Of a stretch of 64,000 nucleotides of DNA, positions 8,568 to 18,978 are shown one piece after another. A program made the position numbers and the translations under genes. The stretch comes from Methyloligella sp. GL2 (GTDB lineage Bacteria; Pseudomonadota; Alphaproteobacteria; Rhizobiales; Methyloligellaceae): contig NZ_CP054476.1 in NCBI RefSeq assembly GCF_013341275.1, positions 1,439,501-1,503,500 on the forward strand. Direction: 5' to 3'. The notes under the pieces were generated by a model. It saw nothing but the letters and a program-made list of their open reading frames with translations. It searched no databases and was not told where the DNA came from. Each line of letters begins with the position of its first letter. Position 1 is the first letter of the stretch.

Positions 8568-9959
8568 TTGGCTGACTACGATTACGATCTCTTTGTCATC
8601 GGTGCGGGATCGGGCGGGGTGCGTGCGGCGCGGCTTGCCGCCGAATGCGGTGCGAAGGTGGCCATTGCGGAAGAATACCGCGTCGGCGGCACCTGCGTGA
8701 TCCGCGGCTGTGTGCCGAAGAAGCTGCTGGTCTACGGCGCGCGCATTTCCGGCGTGTTCGCCGATGCGCCGGCCTTCGGCTGGGAGATCGACGGGTATCG
8801 GTTCGACTGGCCGACCCTGATCGGCAATGTCCAGGCCGAGGTGGATCGGCTGAACGGCATCTACACCCGCCTGTTGGAGAATTCCGGCGTCACCAGCATG
8901 CTGGCCCGGGCGACGGTCGAGGGTCCCCACACGATCCGGCTTTCCGACCGCGACGAGACGGTGACCGCGAAGCGCATTCTCGTTGCCACGGGTGGGCATC
9001 CGATGATCCCGGATATTCCGGGGCGCGAGCATTTCATCACCTCCGACGATTGCTTCAAGCTGGAAGCCTTGCCTTCGAGCCTGGCGGTTCTCGGCGCCGG
9101 CTATATCGGGCTGGAATTCGCTTCCATCTTCGCCGCGCTCGGCGTCAATGTGACGGTGATCTATCGCGGGGATCAGATTCTGCGCGGCTTCGACGACGAG
9201 GTGCGCGATCAGCTCGCCGATGCGCTGCGTGCCCGCGGCATCGATATCCGGGTGGAGACCAATATCGAGCGGATCGAGGAAGAGGGCGGCAAGCTTCGCC
9301 TGCATCTGACCCGCGGCGACAGCCTGCTGGTGGAGAAGGCGATGGCCGCGACCGGCCGCATTCCCAACACGGTCGGGCTCGGACTGGAGCATGCCGGCGT
9401 CGAGCTCGGCTGGAACGGCCATGTTGTGGTGAACGAGTATTCCCAGAGCGCGGTGGAGAGCATCTACGCGGTGGGCGATGCCACGGACCGGATCAATCTT
9501 ACGCCGGTGGCGATCCGCGAGGCGCATGCTTTCTCCGAGACGGTGTTCCACGACAACCCGACGGCGCTCGACTACGAGAATGTCCCGACCGCGGCCTTCA
9601 CCACGCCGGAAGCCGCCATGGTGGGCCTCACCGAGGCGGAGGCGCGGGAGCGCTGCGAGGTGGACATCTATAAGACGAGCTTCACGCCGATGACCGCCAC
9701 CTTGCCGAAGCGGACGCAAAAGATGCTGCTGAAGCTGATCGTCGATGCGGAGAGCGACCGGGTGCTGGGCTGCCATGTGCTCGGCCCCGACGCGGCGGAG
9801 ATCATTCAGGTGGCGGCGATCGCGGTCACCAACGGTCTGACCAAGGCGCAGTTCGACCGGACTGTTGCGCTGCATCCCACCGCCTCCGAAGAGCTGGTGA
9901 CCATGCGGCATAAATGGGAGCCGCCGGTGGTGGTTGCGGGCTCAGATGCGGCGGCTTGA
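8568..9959 (+). CDS. gor: glutathione-disulfide reductase
   Basis: The 463-residue flavoprotein begins at TTG 8568, preceded by a strong GAGGAGG-like site in AGTGAGGAGGATTAGGC. Visible parts are the FAD-binding GAGSGG (12-17), the redox-active disulfide GGTCVIRGCVPKK (Cys43, Cys48), the NADPH domain GAGYIGLEFA, a second flavin motif YAVGDATDRINLTPVA, and the C-terminal dimer-interface VALHPTASEEL with the catalytic histidine. It reduces GSSG to GSH with NADPH in the cytoplasm. CVIRGC is the variant spacing seen in alphaproteobacterial and plant Gor rather than CVNVGC. Trypanothione or other disulfide reductases are unlikely given the organism. Confidence 0.94.
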   Translation: MADYDYDLFVIGAGSGGVRAARLAAECGAKVAIAEEYRVGGTCVIRGCVPKKLLVYGARISGVFADAPAFGWEIDGYRFDWPTLIGNVQAEVDRLNGIYTRLLENSGVTSMLARATVEGPHTIRLSDRDETVTAKRILVATGGHPMIPDIPGREHFITSDDCFKLEALPSSLAVLGAGYIGLEFASIFAALGVNVTVIYRGDQILRGFDDEVRDQLADALRARGIDIRVETNIERIEEEGGKLRLHLTRGDSLLVEKAMAATGRIPNTVGLGLEHAGVELGWNGHVVVNEYSQSAVESIYAVGDATDRINLTPVAIREAHAFSETVFHDNPTALDYENVPTAAFTTPEAAMVGLTEAEARERCEVDIYKTSFTPMTATLPKRTQKMLLKLIVDAESDRVLGCHVLGPDAAEIIQVAAIAVTNGLTKAQFDRTVALHPTASEELVTMRHKWEPPVVVAGSDAAA

Positions 9960-10701
9960 GGATAAGGTTGCGCTGATCACCGGCGGTGCCGCCGGGATCG
10001 GCCATGCCATCGCCGAAACCTTCGCGCGGGAAGGCGCCAATATCGTCATTGCCGACCGCAATGACGAGGAAGGCGCGAAGGTCGCTGCGGCGATCGTGAA
10101 GAATAACGGCGCGGCGATGTCGCACGCGACCGATGTTTCCGATCTGGAACAGGTCAAAGGGCTGATGGCCGTGATCGGCGAGACTTATGGGCGGCTCGAC
10201 GTTCTGGTCAACAATGCCGGGATCGGCGAGCGCGCCGATTTCCGCCATATGGACGACGAGGCCTGGGACCGGCTTTGGCAGGTGAATGTCGAGGGCACGG
10301 TGCGCTGCGCGCGCGAGGCCTTCGATCTGCTGCGCAGCTCCGGCCGGGCCTCGGTGATCAACGTCTCGTCGCTCATGGCGACCAAGCACGCTCGGCAGAT
10401 GTCGGCCTATTCGGCGAGCAAAGGCGCCGTCACGGCGCTGACGCGAAGCCTTGCGGTGGAATATGCGCCTTACGGCATCCGGGTGAATTCTCTAGCGCCG
10501 GGCTATATCGACACCGATATGATCAGCCGCTTCACCGGCAATCCGATGATCTCCAAGGCGCTTTTGGGCCAGACGCCGCTGCGCCGTTTCGGCACGCCGC
10601 AGGATGTCGCCAATGCGGCGCTGTTCCTGGCTTCCGACGAGTCGGCTTACGTCACCGGGGCGGGGCTTGCCGTCGATGGCGGCATGGCGGTGACGCTTTA
10701 G
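9946..10701 (+). CDS. SDR family NAD(P)-dependent oxidoreductase
   Basis: The classical short-chain dehydrogenase (251 residues from ATG 9946; a TTG at 9934 is possible) has cofactor motif TGGAAGIG, NNAG, the catalytic Ser in INVSS, and YSASKGA with catalytic Tyr and Lys. The C-terminal GYIDTDMISR and GAGLAVDGGMAV are standard. NAD versus NADP preference looks NAD-like because IADRND has an acidic residue after strand beta2. The substrate is unknown. The start lies inside the end of gor, so it belongs to the same transcript. A palindromic repeat follows immediately downstream. Confidence 0.9.
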   Translation: MRRLEDKVALITGGAAGIGHAIAETFAREGANIVIADRNDEEGAKVAAAIVKNNGAAMSHATDVSDLEQVKGLMAVIGETYGRLDVLVNNAGIGERADFRHMDDEAWDRLWQVNVEGTVRCAREAFDLLRSSGRASVINVSSLMATKHARQMSAYSASKGAVTALTRSLAVEYAPYGIRVNSLAPGYIDTDMISRFTGNPMISKALLGQTPLRRFGTPQDVANAALFLASDESAYVTGAGLAVDGGMAVTL

Positions 10702-10718
10702 TTTCTCATTCGGGATGA

Positions 10719-10813
10719 TGACCCCCCTCCATCTCCCCCCTTTTAGGGGGGAGGGCTTGGCCGTGCGTTGGCGCTCCCTCCCCCTGAAAGGGGGAGGGCC
10801 GGGGTGGGGGTCA
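10719..10813. repeat. intergenic palindromic repeat, family A (full-length copy)
   Basis: The ~95-bp element is bounded by TGACCCCC and GGGGGTCA. It contains two nested hairpins built on CTCCCCCC-TTTTA-GGGGGGAG and CTCCCCC-TGAAA-GGGGGAG. Closely related units occur around 38981, 39176, 42406, 42587, 46164, 46240, 46334 and 46388, always between genes. It sits just after the end of the gabD-SDR run and may stabilise or terminate that transcript. Confidence 0.85.
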
Positions 10814-10872
10814 CAATTCGGTGCGTGCTGCCGGTATGACGGCGGAGATGTTGCGGCCGGTGGCGGGCCGTA

Positions 10873-12033
10873 TCAGCTTGCAGGGACGGCGAGGGTTTCG
10901 TCGCGGATCAGGTCGACGACGCCGCGCAATGCCTCGTCCTCCTCGGCACCGGCTTCTTTCAGCGCGATATAGCGCTCGATCTGGCGGTCGGCGCCGGTGC
11001 CGCTCTTGGCGATCTCCCGGGCATGGCCGACCTCTTTCAGGCAGCCGAGCGCTTCGGCATCCTCGGCGACCAGCTCCAGCAATTCCTCGATCAGATCGAG
11101 GAAGGGAACCAGCGTCCCCTTGCCGAAATCGACCAGGGTGCCTTCAGCCCCATAGCGCTGGGCGCGCCAGCGGTTCTCGCGGATCAGCACCGGCGGATAT
11201 TCGCGCCAGCGCTGGTTCTGGCGGCGCAGCCGGTAGAGCATGCGGCAGATGCAGACGAAGAGCGCGGCGATGGAAACGGCGTCTTCGACGCGCGGGCAGA
11301 TATCGGTCACCCGCATCTCCAGGGTGGGGAAGCGGGCGCTGGGGCGGAGGTCCCACCAGATCTTGGTGCCGTCCTCGATCAGCCCCGCCTTGACCAGCAC
11401 TGCGACCGTGCGCTCGAACTCGCCGTAGCTTGAGAATTGCTGCGGCAGGCCGGTGCGCGGGAGCTCGTCCATGATGGAAAGGCGATAGGATTTCAGCCCG
11501 GTCGAGCGGCCCTCCCAGAAGGGCGAGGAGGTGGACAGCGCCAGAAGATGCGGCAGGAAATAGGCCGCCTGGTTCATGATGTCGATGCGCAGTTCCTCGT
11601 CGTCGATGCCGACATGCACATGCATGCCGCACACCACGAGCCGGTGGGCGATTTGCTGCAGATCGTCGGCCAGCGAGATGTAGCGCTCCTTCTCCGTGGT
11701 CTGCTGGCTTTGCCACAGGGCGAAGGGATGGGTGGAGGCGGCGATCGGCGAAAGCCCGAACTCGTCGGCGATCTCGGCGATGGTGGCGCGCAGACGCAGC
11801 ACCTCGTCGCGCATATCGGCAATCGAGGTGCAGACTTTGGTGGCGACCTCGATCTGGGTGCGCAGCAGCTCCGGGCTCACCTGGCTGCCCAGCGCCGTCT
11901 CGCATTTGTCTAGCAGCTCCTTCGGCGGGGTCGCCTCCAGATCGCGGGTCTCCTGATTGACGAGGAGATATTCCTCCTCAAGTCCGATGGTGAGGCTTGG
12001 CTTTTCGAGGGAGCTTGGCTTTTCGAAAGACAT
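10873..12033 (-). CDS. carboxylate-amine ligase, YbdK/GCS2 family
   Basis: The 386-residue protein has the GCS2 signature: LTIGLEEEYLLVN near the N-terminus, STHPFALW, the metal-binding CGMHVHVGID, WWDLRPSARFPTLEMRVTDICP, and RENRWRAQRYG. E. coli YbdK of this family makes gamma-glutamylcysteine only weakly, so the true substrate is uncertain. It is not the main GshA type. The ATG follows a repeated leader (EKPSSLEKPSL), which makes the exact start open to a few codons. It is on the same strand as the VIT1/CCC1 transporter, which ends upstream of it with only six bases between them, so they are probably co-transcribed. Confidence 0.87.
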   Translation of the reverse strand: MSFEKPSSLEKPSLTIGLEEEYLLVNQETRDLEATPPKELLDKCETALGSQVSPELLRTQIEVATKVCTSIADMRDEVLRLRATIAEIADEFGLSPIAASTHPFALWQSQQTTEKERYISLADDLQQIAHRLVVCGMHVHVGIDDEELRIDIMNQAAYFLPHLLALSTSSPFWEGRSTGLKSYRLSIMDELPRTGLPQQFSSYGEFERTVAVLVKAGLIEDGTKIWWDLRPSARFPTLEMRVTDICPRVEDAVSIAALFVCICRMLYRLRRQNQRWREYPPVLIRENRWRAQRYGAEGTLVDFGKGTLVPFLDLIEELLELVAEDAEALGCLKEVGHAREIAKSGTGADRQIERYIALKEAGAEEDEALRGVVDLIRDETLAVPAS

Positions 12034-12039
12034 GGGCGG

Positions 12040-12780
12040 CTAGACCAATCCTTGCAGAAGATACCCGACGATATAGGCGACGCTGGCCGCCGCCAGGCCG
12101 ATGGTCAAGGTTTCCAGCCCGGTGCGCCACCAGGGATGCGGCGACCAGCGGCTGCGCAGCGACCCGATGACGAAGAACACTGCGGCGGTGCACAGCGTGG
12201 CGATCAGCGTCGGGTCGCTATCGAGCAGGGCGTAAGGGAGGATCGGCACGCTGCCGCAGACGATGAAGGCGGCGAAGGTCGCGGCGGCAGAGCGCCAGGG
12301 GGAGCGGATGATGGCGGGCAGGCCGTGCTCCTCGCTCATCATCAGGTCGATCCAGCGTTCGCGCTTCTTGGCGATGGTCTCGACCGCGTCTTCGAGCGCT
12401 TTTCCCGAAAGTCCCATGCCGTGCAGGATTTGGCGCAGCTCCTCGCGCTCACCCTCCGGGGCGAGCTTGACGTGGCGTTCCTCCATATTGCGCAAGAAGT
12501 GGTATTCGTCGATTTCGGTCTGGGTGCTGGAGAAATTGCCCGCCGCCATGGAGAAACCGTCGGCGAGGAGATTGGCCAGCCCCAGGATCAGCACGATGGC
12601 GGTGGAAAGATCGGCTCCGACCACGCCGGCCATCACCGCGAAGGTGGTCACCGCCCCGTCGATGCCGCCATAGACCACATCGCGCAAATAGCTGGCCTCA
12701 GGCCCGTGCTTGAGCCGTCTGGCGATGGCGGCGGGATCGTGGCTGTGCTCGAGCTTTAACGCAGCGGGCTTCTTGACCAT
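12040..12780 (-). CDS. VIT1/CCC1 family transporter (iron/manganese)
   Basis: From ATG 12780 the protein has 246 residues; an upstream start exists but adds no recognisable sequence. It shows the VIT1/CCC1 pattern: a first helix [22 protein letters not shown], a second [18 protein letters not shown], a cytoplasmic metal-binding-type helical segment ([20 protein letters not shown]), and three C-terminal transmembrane helices. Family members move Fe2+ or Mn2+ out of the cytoplasm or into compartments; in bacteria the direction is usually efflux. Divergent transcription with the DAHP synthase gene shares a ~130-base promoter region. Confidence 0.88.
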   Translation of the reverse strand: MVKKPAALKLEHSHDPAAIARRLKHGPEASYLRDVVYGGIDGAVTTFAVMAGVVGADLSTAIVLILGLANLLADGFSMAAGNFSSTQTEIDEYHFLRNMEERHVKLAPEGEREELRQILHGMGLSGKALEDAVETIAKKRERWIDLMMSEEHGLPAIIRSPWRSAAATFAAFIVCGSVPILPYALLDSDPTLIATLCTAAVFFVIGSLRSRWSPHPWWRTGLETLTIGLAAASVAYIVGYLLQGLV

Positions 12781-12911
12781 GGCAATGGGAAAGTCCTTAA
12801 CAAAGCCGTGTTTCCCTTTGGCATGGGCGCAGCGTAAGGGCAAATGCTGCTTCGCCTAGCCAGACCCGGTCCGATCGCCTATATAGCGGGGACTTAAGAA
12901 GGAGTTGTCAC

Positions 12912-14315
12912 ATGCAGTCGCGTTGGAGCCCCGAAAGCTGGCGCGTTAAGGATATCGAGCAGGCCCCGGTTTACCCGGATGCGGCCGCTCTGCACGAGGT
13001 CGAAGAGCAGCTTGCGAGCTTTCCGCCGCTGGTTTTTGCAGGCGAGGCGCGGGAGCTGAAGGCCGAACTCGCGCGCGTGGCTGCCGGTGAGGCCTTCCTG
13101 ATGCAAGGCGGCGATTGCGCCGAAAGCTTCGCCGAGCACGGGGCCGATACGATCCGCGACTTCTTCCGCGTCTTCCTGCAGATGGCGGTGGTGCTGACCT
13201 ATGCCGGCGGCTCGCCGGTGGTGAAGCTCGGCCGTATCGCCGGCCAGTTCGCCAAGCCGCGCTCGGCCCCGACCGAGACGCAAGGCGATGAGACGCTGCC
13301 GGTCTATCGCGGCGATATCATCAACGCGACCGAGTTCTCCGAGGCGGCGCGCGTGCCCGATCCGATGCGCATGCTGATGGCCTATCGTCAGTCGGCGGCG
13401 ACGCTGAACCTGCTGCGCGCTTTCGCGCAAGGCGGCTACGCCAATCTGGAGCATGTGCATCGCTGGAATCTGGGCTTCGTGCAGGATAGCCCCGTCGGGC
13501 ACCGCTATCAGGAGCTGGCCGATCACATCACCGGCTCGCTTCGCTTCATGCGGGCGACCGGAATCACGCCGGAGAACACGCCGCAGCTCCGCCGCACCAA
13601 TGTCTACACCAGCCACGAGGCGCTGCTGCTCGGCTATGAGCAGGCGCTGACCCGGATCGATTCCACCACCGGCGAGTGGTACGCCACCTCGGGCCATTTC
13701 CTGTGGGTGGGCGACCGCACGCGCCAGCCGGACAATGCGCATATCGAATATATGCGCGGCATCAAGAATCCGATCGGGCTGAAATGCGGCCCGAGCCTGG
13801 AGCCGGACGAGCTGCTGCGGTTGATCGATCTTCTGAACCCGCAGGACGAGGCGGGGCGTCTGACCTTGATCTGCCGCTTCGGCCACGAGAATGTGGAGAA
13901 GCATCTGCCCGGTCTGATCCGCGCCGTGGAGCGCGAGGGCAGGACCGTGGGCTGGGTCTGCGATCCGATGCATGGCAACACCATCAAGGCGGCGGGCGGT
14001 TTCAAGACCCGGCCCTTCGACCGTATCCTGCACGAGGTGGAGAGCTTCTTCGACGTGCACCGGGCGGAAGGCACCTATGCCGGCGGCATCCATGTGGAGA
14101 TGACCGGGCGCAACGTCACCGAGTGCGTTGGCGGGCGCAAGGCCATCACCGAGACGGATCTGTCGGACCGCTATCACACCCATTGCGATCCGCGCCTCAA
14201 TGCCGATCAGTCGCTGGAGCTTGCCTTCATCGTGGCCGAGCGGCTGAAGCGGGAGCAGGAAGACCGGCTCGCCGCGCGCGAAAATGCCGACATCTCGGTC
14301 GCAGCCGGCGAATAA
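12912..14315 (+). CDS. 3-deoxy-7-phosphoheptulonate (DAHP) synthase, class II
   Basis: The 467-residue protein matches plant-like class II DAHP synthase: WSPESWR at the N-terminus, [60 protein letters not shown], and the metal-site VCDPMHGNT and [15 protein letters not shown]. It joins PEP and erythrose 4-phosphate as the first step of the shikimate pathway. Allosteric behaviour cannot be deduced. The strong AAGAAGGAG ribosome-binding site precedes ATG 12912. A CCTATATAG element at 12876-12884 could be the -10 box. nadE follows after 39 bases. Confidence 0.95.
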   Translation: MQSRWSPESWRVKDIEQAPVYPDAAALHEVEEQLASFPPLVFAGEARELKAELARVAAGEAFLMQGGDCAESFAEHGADTIRDFFRVFLQMAVVLTYAGGSPVVKLGRIAGQFAKPRSAPTETQGDETLPVYRGDIINATEFSEAARVPDPMRMLMAYRQSAATLNLLRAFAQGGYANLEHVHRWNLGFVQDSPVGHRYQELADHITGSLRFMRATGITPENTPQLRRTNVYTSHEALLLGYEQALTRIDSTTGEWYATSGHFLWVGDRTRQPDNAHIEYMRGIKNPIGLKCGPSLEPDELLRLIDLLNPQDEAGRLTLICRFGHENVEKHLPGLIRAVEREGRTVGWVCDPMHGNTIKAAGGFKTRPFDRILHEVESFFDVHRAEGTYAGGIHVEMTGRNVTECVGGRKAITETDLSDRYHTHCDPRLNADQSLELAFIVAERLKREQEDRLAARENADISVAAGE

Positions 14316-14354
14316 GGCTTCGATGCGTCTGTAGGGTTCGGCTAAGTTCTCCGC

Positions 14355-16028
14355 ATGGTTCAGCCGGTCACCGACACATTCAATCTCGCCCTGGTGCAGG
14401 CCAACCCTGTGCTCGGCGACATTGCCGGCAATCTCGCCAAGGCGCGGGAGGCGCGGGCGAAGGCGGCCCAAGAGGGGGCCGACCTTCTGCTATTCACCGA
14501 GCTTTTCATCACCGGCTATCCGCTTGAAGACCTGGTGCTGAAGCCGGCGCTGCAACGCGCAGCCAAGGCCGCCGTCGAAGAACTCGCCAAGGACACAGCC
14601 GATGGCGGGCCGGGCGTGCTGATGGGCCTTCCCTGGGAGGAAAAGGGCCTGCTTTACAACGCCATGGCGCTGTTGGATGCGGGTGAGATTCAAACCGTCC
14701 GGCTAAAATGCAACCTGCCGAATTACGGCGTGTTCGACGAGAAGCGGGTGTTCGCCGAAGGTCCGCTGCCGGGGCCGGTGAACTTCCGCGGCCTGCGCAT
14801 CGGGGTGCCGATCTGCGAGGATATCTGGTCGGAGGATGTCTGCGAGACCCTGGCCGAGACCGGCGCGGAGCTTCTGGTCAGCCCCAATGGCTCGCCCTAT
14901 TGGATGGAGAAGCACGAGCAGCGCATCCAGGTCGCCGTCGCCCGGGTCACCGAGACCGGGCTGCCGCTCGCCTATCTCAACCAGGTGGGCGGGCAGGACG
15001 AGCTGGTGTTCGACGGCGCCTCCTTCGTGCTCAATGCCGACCGTAGCCTGGCGGTGCAGATGCCGGCTTGGGAGGAGGCGCTCACCGTCACGAGGTGGAG
15101 CAAGACCGGCGGCGACTGGTCTTGCGAAAAGGGCGAGCTTGCGGTGCTGGAGGAGGGCGACGAGGCCAATTACCTCGCCTGCATCACCGGCCTCAGAGAT
15201 TATGTGCGCAAGAATGGATTCCCCGGCGTGGTGCTGGGGCTCTCCGGCGGCATCGACTCGGCGCTGTCGGCGACCATGGCGGTGGATGCGCTTGGCGCCG
15301 ACAAGGTTCAGTGCGTGATGCTGCCTTACGAATACACCAGCTCCGAGAGCCTGGAGGACGCCAAGCTTTGCGCCGATGCGCTGGGGCTGCGTTACGACGT
15401 GATGCCGATCCATGCGGCGGTGGAGGGCCTGGTGGAGACGCTGGCGCCGATGTTCGAAGGCACCAAGCCGGACATCACCGAAGAGAATTTGCAGAGCCGG
15501 GCGCGGGGCACGCTGCTGATGGCGCTGTCCAACAAGTTCGGCCCCATGGTGGTTACCACCGGCAACAAGTCGGAGGTTTCGGTCGGCTATGCCACGCTCT
15601 ATGGCGACATGAATGGCGGCTTCAACCCGATCAAGGACCTCTATAAGACGCAGGTCTTCTCGCTGGCCCGCTATCGCAACCGGGAGCGTCCGAAAGGCTG
15701 CCTCGGCCCGGACGGGGAGGTGATCCCGGAGCGGATCATCACCAAGCCGCCGACGGCGGAGCTGAGAGCCGATCAGCGCGATCAGGATACGCTGCCCGAA
15801 TACGACGTGCTGGACGATATCCTGAACTGCCTGGTGGAAGAGGAGATGCCGGTGCCGGAGATCATCGCCCGCGGCCATGATCGGGAGCTGGTCAAGAAAA
15901 TCGAGCGCATGCTCTATATCGCCGAATATAAGCGGCGGCAGGCGGCACCGGGCGTGAAGATCACGGCGAAGAATTTCGGCCGCGACCGGCGCTACCCCAT
16001 CACCAATAAATTCCGCGAAGAGGCGTGA
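14355..16028 (+). CDS. nadE: glutamine-dependent NAD+ synthetase
   Basis: The 557-residue protein has two domains. The N-terminal nitrilase/glutaminase domain carries Glu49 (FTELFITGYP), a lysine in RLKCNLPNYG and Cys154 (ICEDIW). The C-terminal synthetase domain carries the PP-loop LSGGIDSA at 296-303, TTGNKSE and KPPTAELR. It amidates nicotinic acid adenine dinucleotide with ATP and glutamine-derived ammonia through an internal tunnel, the last step of NAD synthesis. Both halves are intact and of usual length. The gene is 39 bases after the DAHP synthase stop, so they may share a transcript. Confidence 0.95.
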   Translation: MVQPVTDTFNLALVQANPVLGDIAGNLAKAREARAKAAQEGADLLLFTELFITGYPLEDLVLKPALQRAAKAAVEELAKDTADGGPGVLMGLPWEEKGLLYNAMALLDAGEIQTVRLKCNLPNYGVFDEKRVFAEGPLPGPVNFRGLRIGVPICEDIWSEDVCETLAETGAELLVSPNGSPYWMEKHEQRIQVAVARVTETGLPLAYLNQVGGQDELVFDGASFVLNADRSLAVQMPAWEEALTVTRWSKTGGDWSCEKGELAVLEEGDEANYLACITGLRDYVRKNGFPGVVLGLSGGIDSALSATMAVDALGADKVQCVMLPYEYTSSESLEDAKLCADALGLRYDVMPIHAAVEGLVETLAPMFEGTKPDITEENLQSRARGTLLMALSNKFGPMVVTTGNKSEVSVGYATLYGDMNGGFNPIKDLYKTQVFSLARYRNRERPKGCLGPDGEVIPERIITKPPTAELRADQRDQDTLPEYDVLDDILNCLVEEEMPVPEIIARGHDRELVKKIERMLYIAEYKRRQAAPGVKITAKNFGRDRRYPITNKFREEA

Positions 16029-16129
16029 GAGCGCGCCAAGGCGGCAATGCACCGTTGCGTCGGCGCGGGGCTTTCGCTAAGGCGGAACTCACTTAAAGCG
16101 ACTGCACCGCCAGGACCGGCAATCTCATC

Positions 16130-17467
16130 ATGACAGTTATCGTCCGCTTCGCGCCGAGCCCCACGGGGCGTCTCCATGTCGGCAATATCCGCACGGCGCT
16201 GCTCAACTGGCTGTTCGCCCGCAAGCAGGGCGGCCGCTTCATCCTGCGCCTCGATGACACCGATCAGCAGCGCTCCACCCTGGAATTCGCCGAAGGGATC
16301 GAGACCGACCTCGCCTGGCTCGGGCTGGACTGGGACGTCTTCATGCGCCAGTCGGACCGGCTGGAGGAGTACGACCGGGTGGTGGAGGAGCTGAAAGCTT
16401 CGGGCCGGCTCTATCCGGCTTACGAGACGCCGGAGGAGCTTGAGCTGAAGCGCAAGCGCCAGCGGGCGCGGGGGCTGCCGCCTGTTTATGACCGTGCGGC
16501 GCTGTCCTTGAGCGACGAGGACAAGGCCAAGCTGGAGCGGGAAGGACGCAAAGCCCATTGGCGCTTCAAGCTGGAGCCGCGCGATGTGGTCTGGAACGAT
16601 CTGGTGCGCGGCGAGCAGCATATCGATGCCGCTTCGCTCTCCGATCCGGTGCTGGTGCGCGCCGATGGCAGCTATCTCTACACGCTGCCCAGCGTTACCG
16701 ACGATATCGATAGCGGCGTCACCCATATCATCCGCGGTGAGGATCACGTCGCCAACACCGCGGCGCAGATTCAGCTGTTCGAGGCGCTGGGCGAGCGTGC
16801 GCCGGTTTTCGGCCATCACAGCCTGCTGGTCGGCGGCGAAGGCGAGGCGCTGTCCAAGCGGCTCGGTGCGCTTTCCATCGATAGCTTGCGGGCGGAGGGG
16901 ATCGAGCCGGCGGCGATCACCAGCTATGCAGCGATGGTCGGCAGCTCCGATGCCATCACCGTGCATGCCCGGCCCGATGCGCTGGTGCCGGGTTTCGATC
17001 TTGCCAAGCTCAGCCGGGCGCCGGCCCGCTTCGAGGATAGCGAGCTACATCATCTCAATGCCAAGCTGCTGCACGCGCTGCCCTATGGCGCGGTGGCCGA
17101 CCGGCTGGTTGAGATGGGCGTTCCCGGCGGTGCCGAATTCTGGGAAACGGTGCGCGGCAATCTCACCGTGCTGAAAGACGCTGCCGATTGGTGGCAGGTG
17201 GTCTCCGGACCGCTCGCTCCGACAATCGAGGATGCGGCGCTGTGCGAGGCGGCGGCGGATCTGTTGCCGCCGGAGCCGTGGGATGCGGAGACCTATGGCG
17301 GCTGGATCGCTCAGGTGAAGGAGAAGACCGGGGCCAAGGGCAAGGGCCTGTTCGGCCCGCTTCGCCTGGCGCTGACCGGGCGCGATCACGGGCCGGAGCT
17401 GAAGCAGCTCTTGCCGCTGATCGGGCGCGACCGGGCGCATCGCCGCCTCAAGGGCGAGACCGCCTAA
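16130..17467 (+). CDS. gltX: glutamate--tRNA ligase
   Basis: The 445-residue class I synthetase begins [28 protein letters not shown] (HIGH box as HVGN). It carries RLDDTD, the catalytic loop as GEALSKRLG (a KMSKS-type ALSKR variant), and [10 protein letters not shown]. The C-terminal anticodon-binding domain is short compared with the ~470-residue E. coli type. Alphaproteobacteria often have two GluRS copies and no GlnRS; this length and ALSKR loop fit one paralogue. Whether it prefers tRNA-Glu, tRNA-Gln or both (with GatCAB correcting) cannot be decided here. Its stop is 36 bases from the convergent DUF2865 gene. Confidence 0.9.
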   Translation: MTVIVRFAPSPTGRLHVGNIRTALLNWLFARKQGGRFILRLDDTDQQRSTLEFAEGIETDLAWLGLDWDVFMRQSDRLEEYDRVVEELKASGRLYPAYETPEELELKRKRQRARGLPPVYDRAALSLSDEDKAKLEREGRKAHWRFKLEPRDVVWNDLVRGEQHIDAASLSDPVLVRADGSYLYTLPSVTDDIDSGVTHIIRGEDHVANTAAQIQLFEALGERAPVFGHHSLLVGGEGEALSKRLGALSIDSLRAEGIEPAAITSYAAMVGSSDAITVHARPDALVPGFDLAKLSRAPARFEDSELHHLNAKLLHALPYGAVADRLVEMGVPGGAEFWETVRGNLTVLKDAADWWQVVSGPLAPTIEDAALCEAAADLLPPEPWDAETYGGWIAQVKEKTGAKGKGLFGPLRLALTGRDHGPELKQLLPLIGRDRAHRRLKGETA

Positions 17468-17503
17468 GCGGCGATTGCTGCCGCCCTGCTAGAAGCCTTC
17501 TCC

Positions 17504-18820
17504 CTAGAAACCTTGCGATTTCTGGATGGTGGATTGCTGCGGGGGAAGCTCCTGCTGCATCGGGATTTCCTGCTGCATGGGAACTTCCTGCTGGGGCGCC
17601 TGCTGCTGCATGGCGCTCGGGTCCATACTGTTCTCCTCTAGCGGCGCCCAGCCATCGTCGCCGCCATTGAGAATCTGGCCGGCCTCTTCCGCGCCGGGGG
17701 AGAGCGGAACCTCGCCGCTCGGCACGCCCGCCTGGTTGCCGGCACCGGGGCCTGTATCGGGTGTCATACCGTAGGTGTCGGCATCGTTTACATTGGTGTC
17801 GAAATCGAGCTGCAGATCGGAAGCATTGCCGCTGTCGGGATCGAACGGCATCGCCTGGCTCGCCGGCGGCTGATTGGGCTGAGCCGCCGCCGTCGCCCCG
17901 CTTTTGGCCGCTTCGGCCTGCGCCTTCTCGGTGTTATGGGCCTCGATCTCGGTGGGATTGTATTCGACCTGCTTGCAGGAGCAGCCCTTGACGTATTCCT
18001 TGCGGTATTTGAACGCCACGGGGAGATCGACATAGGGCATGCCGTTCAGCGAGATCGCCGATTCGATCTCCTGGCCGGGATTTCGGTAGACATAAAGCTC
18101 CGCCGGGGCGGCGCAACTCGCCTGACACTGATTGGCGTCGCGCGAGAAGCGGTTGGAATAGACCGAATAGTTGATCGGATAGAAGAAGCCGTCGCATAGC
18201 CGCACGCAGACGGTGCGGTAGGGCACACCGCTGAGGATTTGGCGGGAGACCGGGGCGCCGTAGTCGTCGCGTCCGCCGCCGCCGAACCAATCGAACAGCC
18301 CGCCGCGCCGCGCCGATTGCCCGCCGCGGCAGCCATTGCGGGCCAGCGCATCCTGCAGATCGGCTATCTCACGCCGTGCGCCGCGGCCCGAGGCGATGGC
18401 GTCGCGGCGATCCTGCAATTGCTTCAACTGGCGGCGCGAGTCCTCCAGCTGCGCATTCATTCGCTGGCAGCGGGGGGTGCGCACCACGCCGCGGCCGAAG
18501 ATGAAGAAGCTCTCGAAGCAGTCGGCGCGCTCCATCGCCGATTCCGTGCCGCGATAGGCGCGCCGCAGGCTGGCGATCTCCTGATCCAGCATCGGCAGCT
18601 GCTCGCGTCCGCCGCCGCCTTGCAGGCTGGCCAGCTCTTGCTCAAGCTGCATGCAGCGGAGCTGCTGATCGTTCATCGGCTGGGCAATGGCCACGCCGGC
18701 GCCGGCGAGCCCCAAAACCGCAAGGCTGGCGAACGCAAGCTTGCGCTTGCCGCCGAGGCTACGAATCACGCTGCGTCCCGCCATAGGCAGAAGGCTCTGA
18801 ATGTGGCGTAACACGCTCAC
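17504..18820 (-). CDS. DUF2865 domain exported protein
   Basis: The 438-residue protein has an N-terminal hydrophobic signal/anchor (LAFASLAVLGLAGAGVAIAQ, ending ~47). A helical coiled-coil segment follows (LRCMQLEQELASL, QLEDSRRQLKQLQDRRD, ~55-150). The central cysteine-rich DUF2865 core comes next (TVCVRLCDGFFYPINYS, DANQCQASCAAPAELYVYRNPG, VKGCSCKQ). The tail is low-complexity, acidic then Gln/Met/Pro-rich (repeated MQQE/VP units). The family is mainly found in Hyphomicrobiales and has no assigned function; periplasmic or outer-membrane location is likely. The Gln-rich tail is probably disordered. Confidence 0.87.
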   Translation of the reverse strand: MSVLRHIQSLLPMAGRSVIRSLGGKRKLAFASLAVLGLAGAGVAIAQPMNDQQLRCMQLEQELASLQGGGGREQLPMLDQEIASLRRAYRGTESAMERADCFESFFIFGRGVVRTPRCQRMNAQLEDSRRQLKQLQDRRDAIASGRGARREIADLQDALARNGCRGGQSARRGGLFDWFGGGGRDDYGAPVSRQILSGVPYRTVCVRLCDGFFYPINYSVYSNRFSRDANQCQASCAAPAELYVYRNPGQEIESAISLNGMPYVDLPVAFKYRKEYVKGCSCKQVEYNPTEIEAHNTEKAQAEAAKSGATAAAQPNQPPASQAMPFDPDSGNASDLQLDFDTNVNDADTYGMTPDTGPGAGNQAGVPSGEVPLSPGAEEAGQILNGGDDGWAPLEENSMDPSAMQQQAPQQEVPMQQEIPMQQELPPQQSTIQKSQGF

Positions 18821-18978
18821 TTATAAGTCTTTTCCATGCTGTTTAAGAGGGGTCGACCTTGCTTCGGGACGCCCCGCCTCAGGCCCCGGCAACATTAATC
18901 GGCGGTAGCCTTATGGGTCAATGCGGCACGATTATGGATTGTGCAACCCGTGGCAGGAATGCCAGAGGGAAAACCGTC

